64,000 nucleotides of DNA from Limimaricola sp027213785 (GTDB taxonomy: Bacteria; Pseudomonadota; Alphaproteobacteria; Rhodobacterales; Rhodobacteraceae), in contig NZ_CP193755.1 in the NCBI RefSeq assembly GCF_050847355.1, forward strand, positions 2,666,001 through 2,730,000, read 5' to 3'. Both the position numbers and the translations under genes were made by a program. Shown here one piece after another: positions 9,810 to 18,930 of this stretch. Position 1 is the first letter of the stretch; every line of letters begins with the position of its first letter. Below the pieces are notes generated by a model that was given only the letters and a program-made list of their open reading frames with translations, made no database searches and was not told the DNA's origin.

Positions 9810-10855
9810 TGCAGTTCGCCTCCGACAATACCGGACCGGCCCATCCCGCGATTCTCGAGGCGATCGCCAAGGCCAATGACGGCCACCAGCGCGCCTATGG
9901 CTCGGAAAGCGCGATGGACCGGGTCCGCGCCCGCATCCGCGAGATCTTCGAAGCGCCGCAGGCCGAGGTGCACCTCGTGGCGACCGGCACCGCGGCCAAC
10001 GCGCTGATCCTCGGCTGCATGGCCAAGCCCTGGGACGCGGTCTTCTGCTCCGAACATGCGCATATCGAGCATGACGAGGGCAACGCTCCCGAATTCTATA
10101 CCGGCGGCGCCAAGCTCAGCCTCGTGCCCGCCCCCGACGGACGGATCACGGTGGCAGAGCTCGACCGGGTGATCGGCCCGATGGGCGCGCGCTCGTTCCA
10201 CAACGCGCAGCCCGGCCCGATCTCGATCACGCAGGTAACCGAGACCGGCAGCGTCTATACGCTCGACCAGATCCGCGCCATCGGTGATCTCGCCCGGGCC
10301 CGGGGCCAGCGGCTGCACATGGACGGCGCGCGATTCGCCAACGCCGTGGCGGCTCTGGACTGTTCTCCGGCGGACATGACCTGGAAAGCGGGGGTCGACG
10401 CGCTGAGCTTCGGCGGCACCAAGAATGGCTGCCTCGGCGTCGAGGCGGCGGTTTTCTTCGACCCGGCGCTCGCCGCGGATTTCGCGCTGCGCCGCAAGCG
10501 CGGCGGGCATTTGTTCTCCAAGCACCGGTTTCTCTCGGCGCAGATGGAGGCCTATCTCGCGGGGGACCTCTGGCACGATCTGGCGCGCCGGGCCAACGCC
10601 GCCTGCACCAAGCTGGTGGCGGGGCTGCGCGCCCATCCGGAGGCAGAGATCCTGCATCCGGCCGAGGCCAATCTCGTCTTCGTCGCCCTGCCCCGCGCCA
10701 CGCTGCGGCGGCTGATCGAGGCCGGTGCCGATTTCTACGTGATGGATGGCGATCCGTTGGCGGGCGACCCGGCCGAGCGGCTCACCGCGCGCATGGTCTG
10801 CGACTGGTCTCTGGGCGAGGAGCGCGTCGCGCGATTCCTGTCGCTGCTCGGCTGA
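9809..10855 (+). CDS. ltaE: Low-specificity L-threonine aldolase
   Basis: Protein of 348 residues of the beta-eliminating lyase group of fold-type I PLP enzymes. The PLP lysine is in SFGGTKNG (about residue 201), and HMDGARFANA is the family's cofactor-binding Asp segment. It splits L-threonine or L-allo-threonine into glycine and acetaldehyde. Last gene of the forward run; its start overlaps the ycgN-like stop (TGATG). A weak hairpin at 10860-10876 follows. Confidence 0.93.
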   Translation: MQFASDNTGPAHPAILEAIAKANDGHQRAYGSESAMDRVRARIREIFEAPQAEVHLVATGTAANALILGCMAKPWDAVFCSEHAHIEHDEGNAPEFYTGGAKLSLVPAPDGRITVAELDRVIGPMGARSFHNAQPGPISITQVTETGSVYTLDQIRAIGDLARARGQRLHMDGARFANAVAALDCSPADMTWKAGVDALSFGGTKNGCLGVEAAVFFDPALAADFALRRKRGGHLFSKHRFLSAQMEAYLAGDLWHDLARRANAACTKLVAGLRAHPEAEILHPAEANLVFVALPRATLRRLIEAGADFYVMDGDPLAGDPAERLTARMVCDWSLGEERVARFLSLLG

Positions 10856-10859
10856 ACGA

Positions 10860-10876
10860 GGGGCCGTCGAAGCCCC
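10860..10876. terminator. Weak hairpin between convergent genes
   Basis: Stem GGGGC / GCCCC with a seven-base loop, in the 30-bp gap between the ltaE stop and the stop of the convergent isomerase. No T-run, so a terminator role is only suggestive. Confidence 0.35.
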
Positions 10877-10885
10877 CCGCCCCCG

Positions 10886-11485
10886 TCAGAGCCTTCCCGA
10901 CAGGTGCAGTTCGAGATCCGACAGCCGGTCCTGGCCCCAGAACCGTTCGTCGGTGTCGGTGATGTAGAAGGGCGAGCCGAAGACGCCGCGCCGCACCGCC
11001 TCTTCGAGGTTCTGCGCGTATTCATCCGCCGCGAGCATCAGGTTGCTCTCGGCCAGATCCGGATCGAAGCCCGCCTCCTCGAGCGCCTCGCGGATCACGT
11101 CCTCCTGCGCGATGTCCTTTTCCTCGGCCCAGCAGGAGCGCGTGATCGCATGCACCAGCCGCCCCATATCGCCGCCGCCGGCCCGCTGCGCGTTGATGAT
11201 CGCATAGGACGAGGGCGCGGCGTTGGTCGGCCAGTTGGCGGGCCGCATCACCAGCGGCAGCCCCGCCTTCTTGGCCTGACGCCGCATCTCCTGCTTGCGG
11301 TATTCGAGCCGGCTCGGATGCCGGTCCTTCGGCAGCTGGCCGCCCGAGCGTGGAAACAGCGCCATCACGTCCATCGGCTTGTAGGAGATTTCGGCCCCGT
11401 GCTTGGCGGCGATTTCCTCGAGCCGGGTTCCCGCGATGTAGACGTAAGGCGACAGCGTCGCGAAAAAGTAGTCGATCCTAGGCAT
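10886..11485 (-). CDS. 2-hydroxychromene-2-carboxylate isomerase-like, DsbA/kappa-GST fold
   Basis: Protein of 199 residues. The start MPRIDYFFATLSPYVYIAG with the catalytic-type Ser12, and the late GVFGSPFYI segment with its cis-Pro, fit the NahD/kappa-class GST family. NahD uses glutathione to isomerise 2-hydroxychromene-2-carboxylate in naphthalene breakdown. No aromatic-degradation genes lie nearby, so the true substrate here is probably different. It is a single reverse gene between ltaE and prs. Confidence 0.85.
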   Translation of the reverse strand: MPRIDYFFATLSPYVYIAGTRLEEIAAKHGAEISYKPMDVMALFPRSGGQLPKDRHPSRLEYRKQEMRRQAKKAGLPLVMRPANWPTNAAPSSYAIINAQRAGGGDMGRLVHAITRSCWAEEKDIAQEDVIREALEEAGFDPDLAESNLMLAADEYAQNLEEAVRRGVFGSPFYITDTDERFWGQDRLSDLELHLSGRL

Positions 11486-11611
11486 CGAGCCCCTCCCCGG
11501 GCGTTACCGCCCATCGGGCAGGTTTGCGCCATGCTAGGGCTGTGCTAGGCGGTGTCAATCTGTCCGCCGCCCCGCTGCGGGGCTGCCCAAGCCTGCCAAG
11601 GATGCCGCTTG

Positions 11612-12631
11612 ATGCCCACCCTGAACGAGCCGAAGCTGATCGCCGGTAACGCCAACAAACCCCTCGCCCAGGCGGTCGCACGCCGCATGTCGATGCACCG
11701 GGGCATGAATGTCGGTCTCGTCGACGCAAGGATCGAGCGGTTCAACGACCAGGAGATCTTCGTCGAGGTCTACGAGAACGTCCGCGGCGAGGACATGTTC
11801 ATCATCCAGCCGACCTCGAACCCGGCCAACGACAACCTGATGGAGCTGCTGATCATGGCCGATGCGCTGCGGCGCTCCTCGGCGGCGCGGATCACCGCCG
11901 TGATTCCCTATTTCGGCTATGCCCGTCAGGACCGCCGCGCCAAGGCGCGCACGCCGATCTCGGCCAAGCTCGTCGCCAACCTGATCGCCGAGGCCGGGAT
12001 CGAGCGGGTGCTGACCATGGACCTGCACGCGGCCCAGATCCAGGGCTTCTTCGACATCCCCGTCGACAACCTCTACGCCGCGCCGATCTTCGCGCTCGAC
12101 GTCGCGCATCACTTCAAGGGCCGGCGCGACGAGGTCATGGTGGTTTCGCCCGATGTCGGCGGCGTCGCCCGCGCCCGCGAGCTGGCCAAGCGCATCGGCG
12201 CACCGCTGGCGATCGTCGACAAGCGCCGCGAAAAGGCCGGCGAAGTGGCCGAGATGACCGTGATCGGCGACGTCTCGGGCAAGGCCTGCATCATCGTCGA
12301 CGACATCTGCGACACCGCCGGCACGCTGTGCAAGGCGGCCGAGACGCTGATGGAGGCCGGCGCCACCGAGGTGCACAGCTACATCACCCACGGCGTGCTA
12401 TCGGGCCCGGCGGTGAGTCGGATCGAGAAATCCGTGATGAAGTCGCTGGTGATCACCGACTCGATCGAGCCGACCGAGGCGGTGCGCAGCGCCCCGAACA
12501 TCCGCATCGTGCCGACCGCGCCGATGTTCGCCCAGGCGATCCTCAACATCTGGAACGGCACCAGCGTCTCGTCGCTGTTCGAGCACGAGACCCTGACGCC
12601 GATCTACGAAGGCATGTACGCGGCGGACTGA
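11612..12631 (+). CDS. prs: Ribose-phosphate pyrophosphokinase (PRPP synthetase)
   Basis: Protein of 339 residues. It has the Prs ATP-binding segment YARQDRRAKART, LTMDLHAAQIQGFF, and the PRPP-binding loop VDDICDTAGTL. It makes PRPP from ribose 5-phosphate and ATP for nucleotide, His and Trp synthesis. I chose the ATG at 11612, preceded by AAGGA, over a frame open from 11552, because it gives the expected N-terminus. Single-gene unit between genes on the opposite strand. Confidence 0.97.
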   Translation: MPTLNEPKLIAGNANKPLAQAVARRMSMHRGMNVGLVDARIERFNDQEIFVEVYENVRGEDMFIIQPTSNPANDNLMELLIMADALRRSSAARITAVIPYFGYARQDRRAKARTPISAKLVANLIAEAGIERVLTMDLHAAQIQGFFDIPVDNLYAAPIFALDVAHHFKGRRDEVMVVSPDVGGVARARELAKRIGAPLAIVDKRREKAGEVAEMTVIGDVSGKACIIVDDICDTAGTLCKAAETLMEAGATEVHSYITHGVLSGPAVSRIEKSVMKSLVITDSIEPTEAVRSAPNIRIVPTAPMFAQAILNIWNGTSVSSLFEHETLTPIYEGMYAAD

Positions 12632-12650
12632 GCGCCGCAGGGCGGGGCCC

Positions 12651-13001
12651 TCAGCCGAGGAGTCCCGTCAACAGCTGTGACAGCGCTGCGGTCAGCGGCT
12701 CCGGCTGCATCAGCCAGAGCAGCGCCTTGCCCGTCTCGCCCATCGCTTCGAAGCGCGACAGCAGTTCCTCAAGCGCGACGGCATCGAAGCGGGCAAGCAG
12801 GAAGCTCTTGGCGCCGAGAGCGGTCACCAAGGGCAGAAGCAACACGATCAGGAAGGCGAGGGCCGTGCCGGGGCGACGCCGCGGCATGGCGACGATGAGA
12901 CCGTCATCGAGCACGTAATGCTCGACGCCTCTCGACAGGCGGCGATTGCGAAACTCGATCCGGTTGAGACGGGCTTCGAAGCTCGGCGAAACACGATACA
13001 T
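12651..13001 (-). CDS. Small hypothetical membrane protein
   Basis: Protein of 116 residues, not recognised as a named family. A basic N-terminal half (MYRVSPSFEARLNRIEFRNR) is followed by one strong hydrophobic helix (about 46-67, ALAFLIVLLLPLVTALGA), then an amphipathic acidic tail. This looks like a single-pass inner-membrane protein. The start is plausible, and a palindrome (TTGCCA-N5-TGGCAA) lies about 50 bp upstream. Third-position GC supports a real gene. Confidence 0.7.
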   Translation of the reverse strand: MYRVSPSFEARLNRIEFRNRRLSRGVEHYVLDDGLIVAMPRRRPGTALAFLIVLLLPLVTALGAKSFLLARFDAVALEELLSRFEAMGETGKALLWLMQPEPLTAALSQLLTGLLG

Positions 13002-13048
13002 GGCAAGCAGTCCTGGCGAGGTGCCCCCACCTCACCTTGTCAGGACTA

Positions 13049-13065
13049 TTGCCAGATCATGGCAA
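13049..13065. promoter_or_regulatory. Operator-like palindrome TTGCCA-N5-TGGCAA
   Basis: Perfect 6-bp arms around GATCA, with another TGGCA nine bases after the right arm's TGGCA. It sits in the gap upstream of the small membrane protein gene and behind prmA. It resembles a repressor site, but no matching regulator is in the window. Confidence 0.3.
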
Positions 13066-13133
13066 GATTATGGCAGCGACGCCAATTTCCGGCGGGAATG
13101 CGGCGCGACGCCATCGCGGCGACATGGTTCGGC

Positions 13134-14006
13134 TCAGCCGTGCTTCATGTCGAGCGTGGTCCATTCGCCGTGGCTCGCGCGCCCGGCCCGGGCGAAGCCG
13201 TTCTCGACATAGACCGCCTCGACCGCATCGGCCTGCTCGTTGAGGATCCCGGACAGGATCACCCGGCCGCCGGAGGCCACCTTCTGCGCCATCTCGGGGG
13301 CAAGCGCCACCAGCGGCCCCTTGAGGATGTTGGCGAAGACCAGATCGAAAGGTGCCGCCGCCTCGAGCGCCTCGTGCTCGAACCCCGCCGCTTCCAAGCA
13401 TTCCACCTGCCCCGCCATGCCGTTCGCCGCGAGGTTGGCCTCGGCCACCTCGACCGCCACCGCGTCGATATCCGAAGCCATCACCCGCGCCTCGGGCCAG
13501 ACCCGCGCCGCCGCCATGGCGAGCACGGCGGTGCCGCAGCCGATATCGGCGACGCGCGCCGGCGTTGCGCCCTCGGCAGCCAGCGCGTCGAGCGCCTTGA
13601 GGCAGCCCAGCGTGGTGCCGTGATGCCCGGTGCCGAAAGCCATCGCCGCCTCGATCAAGAGCGGGATGGCGCCCTCGGGCACGCGGTCGGCGTCGTGGCT
13701 GCCATGGACGAAGAAGCGGCCCGCCTCGACCGGCGAGAGGTCGCGGCGCACCTTGGCGACCCAGTCCTGATCGGGCACTTCCGACACCAGGAACGGCTTC
13801 GCGCCGTGGCTCGCCGCCAGCAGGTCGAGCGCCACCCCGTCGGGGGCCTCCTCGAAATAGGCGGTGACCTCGAACAGGCCCGAGCCATCCTCGATTTCGA
13901 ACACGCCGGTGCCGTAGGGCGTGGGCTCGAACTCTTCGAGCGCCTCCGAGAGTATCTCGCCGCGGCGCTGGTCGTCGAGCTGGGTGATCGCGGTGAAGAC
14001 GGGCAT
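13134..14006 (-). CDS. prmA: Ribosomal protein L11 methyltransferase
   Basis: Protein of 290 residues. The C-terminal Rossmann methyltransferase domain has the SAM-binding motif VADIGCGTAVLAMAAA and the NILKGPL motif that corresponds to the family's NILAGPL. The N-terminal domain (about residues 1-95) would dock on L11. It trimethylates ribosomal protein L11. The ATG at 14006 with CGGAGT upstream is preferred over the longer frame. It is a lone reverse gene; an intergenic space of 200 bp separates it from the divergent kinase gene. Confidence 0.93.
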   Translation of the reverse strand: MPVFTAITQLDDQRRGEILSEALEEFEPTPYGTGVFEIEDGSGLFEVTAYFEEAPDGVALDLLAASHGAKPFLVSEVPDQDWVAKVRRDLSPVEAGRFFVHGSHDADRVPEGAIPLLIEAAMAFGTGHHGTTLGCLKALDALAAEGATPARVADIGCGTAVLAMAAARVWPEARVMASDIDAVAVEVAEANLAANGMAGQVECLEAAGFEHEALEAAAPFDLVFANILKGPLVALAPEMAQKVASGGRVILSGILNEQADAVEAVYVENGFARAGRASHGEWTTLDMKHG

Positions 14007-14206
14007 CGGCTGTACTCCGGGCAAGGGGCTCGGGCGCGGCATAGGCGCAAGCCATGGCCCTGGTCAATCGCCCTGCCCGGGCCCCGCCCCGAACGCCCAC
14101 CCCGCCCCGGCCCTGACCTAAGGTTGGCCCCGCCCCGCGCGACGTCTCCTCGACAGCGCCGCAATCCGGCTCTATCGCGACTAGGGAGCAGGGGAGCCCA
14201 AAAACC

Positions 14207-15715
14207 ATGCAGCACCTTGAGGCGCTATTCGACCGCGCGCTCGACGCCGTGGTCGGGATGGATCACGAGGGCCGCGTCATCGCTTGGAACGGGTCGGCCG
14301 AGGCCATGTTCGGCCGCAGCCGCGCCGAGGCCATGGGCGCGATGATGGACGATCTCATCGTCCCGCAGCAATACCGCGCCGCCCATGCGAAGGGGCTCGC
14401 GCATTACCTCGCCACCGGCGAGGGGCCGGTGCTGGAGCAACGGGTGCGGATCACCGCACTCGATCGCGAGGGGACCGAGTTCCCGGTCGAGCTGTCGATC
14501 CTTCCGGTCGAGGAGGCGGATGCGCCGCCGGTGTTCTATGCCTTCATCCGCAGTCTCGCCGCCGAAGAGGCGCACCGCCACGAGCAGGAGGCCCGCGCTC
14601 AGGAGGCCGAGATCCTGCTGCGGGTCGCCCAGAAACTGCTGGAAGAGATCTCCTTCGAGGAGTTCACCCGGTACTGCCTGCAGGAGGTCTGCGAGATTGC
14701 CGGGCTCGAGGCCGGACATCTCTTCGTCGCGCGCGGGGCGGGCCCGGCCCGCCACCTCGCACCCTCGGGCATCTGGCATCTGCGCGATGCGCGCTACGCC
14801 CCGATCTGCGAGGCCACCGAAGCCCAGCGCTTCACCCCCGGCATCGGGTTGCCCGGCCGCGCCTGGGCCGAGGGCCGGCTGGTGGTGGAGTCGCATTTGC
14901 CGGATGATGCGAATTTCCTGCGCCGCGACGTGTTCGAGCAGGTCGGCCTCACGCGCGGCATCGCCCTGCCGATCCTGCATAGCGGCGAAATACACGCCGT
15001 GCTCGAATTCTACGGCACCGCGCAATCCCGGCTCGATCCGGCCTTCCTGCGAATGCTGCAGACGGTGGGCAGCCATCTCGGCCTCGCGATCCGCCGCAAG
15101 GAAGGGGCCGAACGCCGCGAGACGCTGCGCCGCGAACTGATCCACCGGGTCGGCAACAGCCTGACCGTCCTCTCGGCGATCTATCGCAGTTGCGCCCGCC
15201 AGGCCGCCAGCATCGAAGAGTTGAGCGAGGCGTTTCTCGGCCGCGTCACCGCCGTGGGACAGGCCAACCGCATGGCGATCGAGGAGGCCGAAACCGGTGC
15301 GGATCTGGCGGCGCTGATCCGGGATTCGATCGGTCTTCTGCCCGAGAACGGCGCGCGTGACATCGAGGTGCCGGACCTGATCGTAGACAGCGAAAGCGTG
15401 ATGCCGCTGTCGCTGGTGTTCCACGAGTTGGCCACCAACGCGCTGAAATACGGCGGCTTCGGCGAAGGCAGCCGGCTCGCGATCCGGGCCATGATGTGCC
15501 CAGAGACCGAGGAGTTGGTGATCGTCTGGCAGGAAAGCCGGGCCGCGTCGCTCGTAGCGCTTCCCCAGAGCGACCGCTCCGGGTTCGGCAGCCAGCTGAT
15601 CAGGCTGATGGTCGAGGGACGGCTGGGCGGGGGGTTCTCGCGAGAGGTCGGCGCCGAGGGCTGCCGGATCGTGCTGCGCCTGCCGCGCGCGCGGATCGAG
15701 CGGCAGGCGGGCTGA
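14207..15715 (+). CDS. PAS-GAF sensor histidine kinase of the HWE/HisKA_2 type
   Basis: Protein of 502 residues without membrane segments, so probably a cytoplasmic sensor. Order: PAS domain (about 1-118), a short coiled linker, GAF domain (about 140-300), then a histidine kinase core with H313 in ELIHRVGNSLTVL and an N-box HELATNALKYGGF. This N-box and phospho-acceptor sequence are typical of HWE/HisKA_2 kinases, which often answer light or general stress. The PAS shows no obvious LOV cysteine motif. No response regulator is adjacent. GGGGAG lies upstream of the ATG. Confidence 0.9.
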   Translation: MQHLEALFDRALDAVVGMDHEGRVIAWNGSAEAMFGRSRAEAMGAMMDDLIVPQQYRAAHAKGLAHYLATGEGPVLEQRVRITALDREGTEFPVELSILPVEEADAPPVFYAFIRSLAAEEAHRHEQEARAQEAEILLRVAQKLLEEISFEEFTRYCLQEVCEIAGLEAGHLFVARGAGPARHLAPSGIWHLRDARYAPICEATEAQRFTPGIGLPGRAWAEGRLVVESHLPDDANFLRRDVFEQVGLTRGIALPILHSGEIHAVLEFYGTAQSRLDPAFLRMLQTVGSHLGLAIRRKEGAERRETLRRELIHRVGNSLTVLSAIYRSCARQAASIEELSEAFLGRVTAVGQANRMAIEEAETGADLAALIRDSIGLLPENGARDIEVPDLIVDSESVMPLSLVFHELATNALKYGGFGEGSRLAIRAMMCPETEELVIVWQESRAASLVALPQSDRSGFGSQLIRLMVEGRLGGGFSREVGAEGCRIVLRLPRARIERQAG

Positions 15716-15716
15716 G

Positions 15717-15734
15717 GCGGGGGCGCGCCCCCGC
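15717..15734. terminator. Palindrome between sensor kinase and msrA
   Basis: An 18-base perfect palindrome, GCGGGGGCGCGCCCCCGC, begins in the kinase gene's trailing bases and fills most of the gap between two convergent genes. It probably forms a GC-rich hairpin in either transcript; there is no T-run. Confidence 0.45.
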
Positions 15735-15742
15735 CCGGCGGT

Positions 15743-16393
15743 TCAGACCCCGACGCCAATCGGGCAGGTCACGCCGGTGCCGCCGATCCCGCAATAGCCG
15801 TTCGGGTTCTTGTCGAGATATTGCTGATGGTAGTCCTCGGCCATGTAGAAGGCCGGGGCATCGACGATCTCGGTGGTGATCGCGCCGTAGCCCGCCCCGG
15901 TCAGCCGCGGCGAGAACGCCTCGCGCGAGGCCTCGGCGGCGCGCTTCTGCTGCTCGTCGAAGGCGTAGATACCCGAGCGGTACTGGGTGCCCCGGTCGTT
16001 GCCCTGCCGCATTCCCTGGGTCGGGTCGTGGTTCTCCCAGAACACGCGCAGCAGGTCCTCGTAGCTGGTCTGGGCGGGATCGTAGATCACCCGCACCACC
16101 TCGTTGTGGCCGGTGCGGCCGGTGCAGACCTCCTCGTAGGTAGGGTTCGGCGTGTAGCCACCCGCATAGCCCACCATGGTCGAATGCACGCCCGGCAGCT
16201 TCCAGAAGATCCGCTCGACGCCCCAGAAACAGCCCATGCCGAACATCGCGACCTCCATCCCCTCGGGGGCCTCGGGGTCGAGCGGCGTGCCCAGCACGGA
16301 ATGGGTGGTGGCGGTGGGGATCGGCTGCGGACGGCCCGGCAGCGCGTTCTCGGGGGTGACCATCTCGGTCTTGGTCGAACTCAGGCCGAACAT
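15743..16393 (-). CDS. msrA: Peptide methionine sulfoxide reductase A
   Basis: Protein of 216 residues. Catalytic Cys55 is in FGMGCFWGVE, and GYAGG with the C-terminal CGIGGTGVTC cysteines fits MsrA with resolving cysteines. It reduces methionine-S-sulfoxide in proteins using thioredoxin. The start at 16393 has the excellent site GAGGAG upstream; the frame stays open much further but that part is antisense to the MFS gene. The N-terminal extension of about 45 residues before the catalytic domain is common in this order. Confidence 0.95.
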   Translation of the reverse strand: MFGLSSTKTEMVTPENALPGRPQPIPTATTHSVLGTPLDPEAPEGMEVAMFGMGCFWGVERIFWKLPGVHSTMVGYAGGYTPNPTYEEVCTGRTGHNEVVRVIYDPAQTSYEDLLRVFWENHDPTQGMRQGNDRGTQYRSGIYAFDEQQKRAAEASREAFSPRLTGAGYGAITTEIVDAPAFYMAEDYHQQYLDKNPNGYCGIGGTGVTCPIGVGV

Positions 16394-16449
16394 CGCGTTC
16401 TCCTCGTCTGGTGGCTTGCCCGGCATATAGGCATGCTTCGCCCCGAGTT

Positions 16450-17688
16450 CTACTCGGCCGCCAGGGGAAGCGCGCGCCCCGCGAACACGGTCTCGTGGCC
16501 GGGCGCGGGATGGCGCGGGATCATCAGCGCCAGCGCGAAGGACAGCCCGGCTATCCCGGCTGCCAGCACGAAGACCGCGTCGGGCGCGACCAGCCACAGG
16601 TAGCCCAGGCTCGCGGGCAGGAACACGGCGGCGATGTGGTTGATGGTGAAGGCCACGGCGGCGGTGGGGGCGATGTCGCCCGGATCGGCGATCTTCTGGA
16701 AATAGGTCTTGAGCGCGAGCGCCAGCGCGAAGAACACGTTGTCGATCACGTAGAGCGCGGCGGCGACCGCGACGCCCCATCCGAACCAGTAGAGCCCGCC
16801 ATAGGCGAGGAACACGAGCGTCAGACCGGCATATTCGACCATCAGCCCGCGCTTTTCGCCCCAACGCGCGACGGCGCGGCCGATCAGCGGCGCGCCGAAG
16901 ATGTTGGTCAGGAGCGTGATCAGGAACAGCGCCGTCACCTCGTGCACGTCGTAGCCGAACTTCTCGACCATCATGAAGCCCGCGAAGACGACGAAGATCT
17001 GCCGCCGCGCGCCCGACATGAACTGCAGCGCGTAGTAGAGCCAGTAGCGGCGGCGCAGTACGAAGCTCTTGCTTTGCGGATGCGGCTCGCGGAACGCCGG
17101 GAAGGCGATCCAGCAATACAGAGCCACGGCGGCGGTGAAGCCACCCGAGACCATGTAGACAAAGTCATAGGACAGCCCGAGGCTTTCCCATGTCAGCACG
17201 ATCGCCAGATAGGCCACCAGCGTCGCCCCGGCCCCGGCGGAAACGATCCAGCCCAGCATCTGCGGCGCCCGCTCCTTGGGCAGCCATTGCAGCTGCAGCG
17301 ACTGGTTCACCGTCTCGAAGTAGTGAAAGCCGATCGAGGACAGCATGGTGATCGTCAGGATGCCGCCCATCGAGGGGAACTGGGCGGTGAGCGCGGTGGC
17401 CACCCCGAGGAGCCCCAGCGAAACCAGCGCCAGGCTCTGCTCGCGCACGAAGAGCAGGATCGCGATGACCCCGATGGCGAAAAAGCCCGGAACCTCGCGC
17501 ACCGTGTGCAGCCAGCCGATGTCGGAGCCGTCGAAGCCCGCCGCCTCGATGACGAAGTTGTTGAGCAGTGCCGACCATGTGGCGAAGGCCACCGGCATGG
17601 CCATCGCCATCAGGAACAGGAGCGTCACCGGCCTGCGCCACGGCGGCAGGGTCCGGGCCTCGGCAAGCGGCATCGGAATGCGTGTCAT
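16450..17688 (-). CDS. MFS transporter
   Basis: Protein of about 412 residues with roughly twelve hydrophobic segments and a central cytoplasmic loop, fitting the major facilitator superfamily. No specific substrate motif is evident. I chose the ATG at 17688; a TTG two codons upstream opens the same frame, and neither has a strong Shine-Dalgarno site. It lies between msrA and a cupin gene on the same strand with short gaps, so loose co-transcription is possible. Confidence 0.88.
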   Translation of the reverse strand: MTRIPMPLAEARTLPPWRRPVTLLFLMAMAMPVAFATWSALLNNFVIEAAGFDGSDIGWLHTVREVPGFFAIGVIAILLFVREQSLALVSLGLLGVATALTAQFPSMGGILTITMLSSIGFHYFETVNQSLQLQWLPKERAPQMLGWIVSAGAGATLVAYLAIVLTWESLGLSYDFVYMVSGGFTAAVALYCWIAFPAFREPHPQSKSFVLRRRYWLYYALQFMSGARRQIFVVFAGFMMVEKFGYDVHEVTALFLITLLTNIFGAPLIGRAVARWGEKRGLMVEYAGLTLVFLAYGGLYWFGWGVAVAAALYVIDNVFFALALALKTYFQKIADPGDIAPTAAVAFTINHIAAVFLPASLGYLWLVAPDAVFVLAAGIAGLSFALALMIPRHPAPGHETVFAGRALPLAAE

Positions 17689-17732
17689 GCGCAAGCATTA
17701 GGGGCTGCCGCCCCGCTTGGCGAGACGTTCCG

Positions 17733-18158
17733 TCAACCGCGGGGCGAGAATCTGTAATCGACCTCGGAAAATCGCGCTGTCGGAAACCCGTAGGCGAAGC
17801 GCAGCCCCTCCGGGCCCGCCACCACGCCATGCTCGGCCTCGGGCGGGATGAAGACGGCGATTCCCGGCCCGATCGGATGCGCCGCATCGTCGATGGTCAC
17901 GATGCCCGCCCCTTCGAGCCCGAGATAGAACTCCGCCGGCCCATGGCGGTGCGGCTCAAGCGTGCCCAGGGGGCCGAACTCGGCGAGGCCCAGCGTCATG
18001 CCGGAGGACGGCGTGCGGTCGGCCGAGACCAAGGTGCGCCAGCGCACCGTGCCGAAGGCCGGGTCGGTGCCGCCCTCGAGCGCCACGCTCGACGCCTCGA
18101 CCGAAAAGCCGCGCGCCACCGGCGCGCCCTCCCATTCCGCGATCCCGGGCAGTTCCAT
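17733..18158 (-). CDS. Cupin-domain protein
   Basis: Protein of 141 residues with a single cupin barrel. The first metal-binding motif is visible as HRHGPAEFYLGLEG (two His and a Glu) and the second as PPEAEHGV. Such proteins can be dioxygenases, isomerases or binding proteins; nothing here narrows it. GGGAGA lies upstream of the ATG. Confidence 0.85.
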   Translation of the reverse strand: MELPGIAEWEGAPVARGFSVEASSVALEGGTDPAFGTVRWRTLVSADRTPSSGMTLGLAEFGPLGTLEPHRHGPAEFYLGLEGAGIVTIDDAAHPIGPGIAVFIPPEAEHGVVAGPEGLRFAYGFPTARFSEVDYRFSPRG

Positions 18159-18278
18159 GGCGCATCTCCCACCGGCTCCTGTGGCGAGGCTGCGCCGAAT
18201 CGGGATCGGTGCGCCGGTCCATGCGCGACATGGCGGCGTCGCTTCCGATCGATCCGGAACGGCTGGGCCAAAAGCAGC

Positions 18279-18863
18279 CTAGCGGTCGTGCATCCCCTTG
18301 CCCGCGAGGATGCGCGGCGCGTGCTTGGCGATCCGGGCGAAGCGGGTCTCGGGTTTCTTCGCGCCCGCGACATGGATCGCGTAGCCACGCTGCCGCCCCG
18401 GCGTCAGCGCCTCGAATGCGGCCGAGAGATCCGGATCGGCGGCGAGCGTCTCCTCGAACTCGGCGCATAGCTCGACGTCGTCCTGCGCGAAGGCCACCCG
18501 CCGCCCGGCCCGGTCGATCTCGACCGCGCGGGCGATCAACGCGCGCAGCGCCGGCTCATGGGCGCGGATCTCGTCGAGCCCGCGGAACACCACGTAGCGC
18601 GCCGAGCGCGAATTGGGTCCCGGCGGCACCAGCAGCCCCTCCGGGTCCTCGACCAGCACGCCCTTGAAGAAGGACAGCACGCAGCGGTCGGCCAGCCCGG
18701 CGACCATGGCCGTGTTGCCGCCCGCGCAGCAGTAGCAGGGCTGGCGCCATTTCCAGACCTCCTCGATGCCCTCGGCTTCGAGGAGCAGCCCGCGCAGCGC
18801 CGACAGCTCGGCCCGCCAGCGCCCCTCGCGGGCAAAGAACTCCTTGATGCGCGGATCGCTCAT
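18279..18863 (-). CDS. YdeI/OmdA-like protein with DUF1801-type domain
   Basis: Protein of 194 residues. The N-terminal part (about 1-120, with EVWKWRQPCYCC and LSFFKG) matches the DUF1801 fold, and the C-terminal part (GRQRGYAIHVAGAKKPETRFARI) matches the YdeI/OmdA bacteriocin-protection family. The biochemical role is not established. The ATG at 18863 follows GGGAGG. It lies just downstream of priA on the same strand. Confidence 0.85.
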   Translation of the reverse strand: MSDPRIKEFFAREGRWRAELSALRGLLLEAEGIEEVWKWRQPCYCCAGGNTAMVAGLADRCVLSFFKGVLVEDPEGLLVPPGPNSRSARYVVFRGLDEIRAHEPALRALIARAVEIDRAGRRVAFAQDDVELCAEFEETLAADPDLSAAFEALTPGRQRGYAIHVAGAKKPETRFARIAKHAPRILAGKGMHDR

Positions 18864-18930
18864 GGCCCAAACCTCCCTGCCGGTCCTCCCCGCCCGCAGC
18901 TTCGCGGGCCGCACCGCGCGGGGCAAGAGC

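Noticed and set aside
13049..13078. TGGCA...TTGCC pattern as a sigma-54 promoter
   Set aside because: The GG at -24 and GC at -12 do not fall at the required spacing in either direction.
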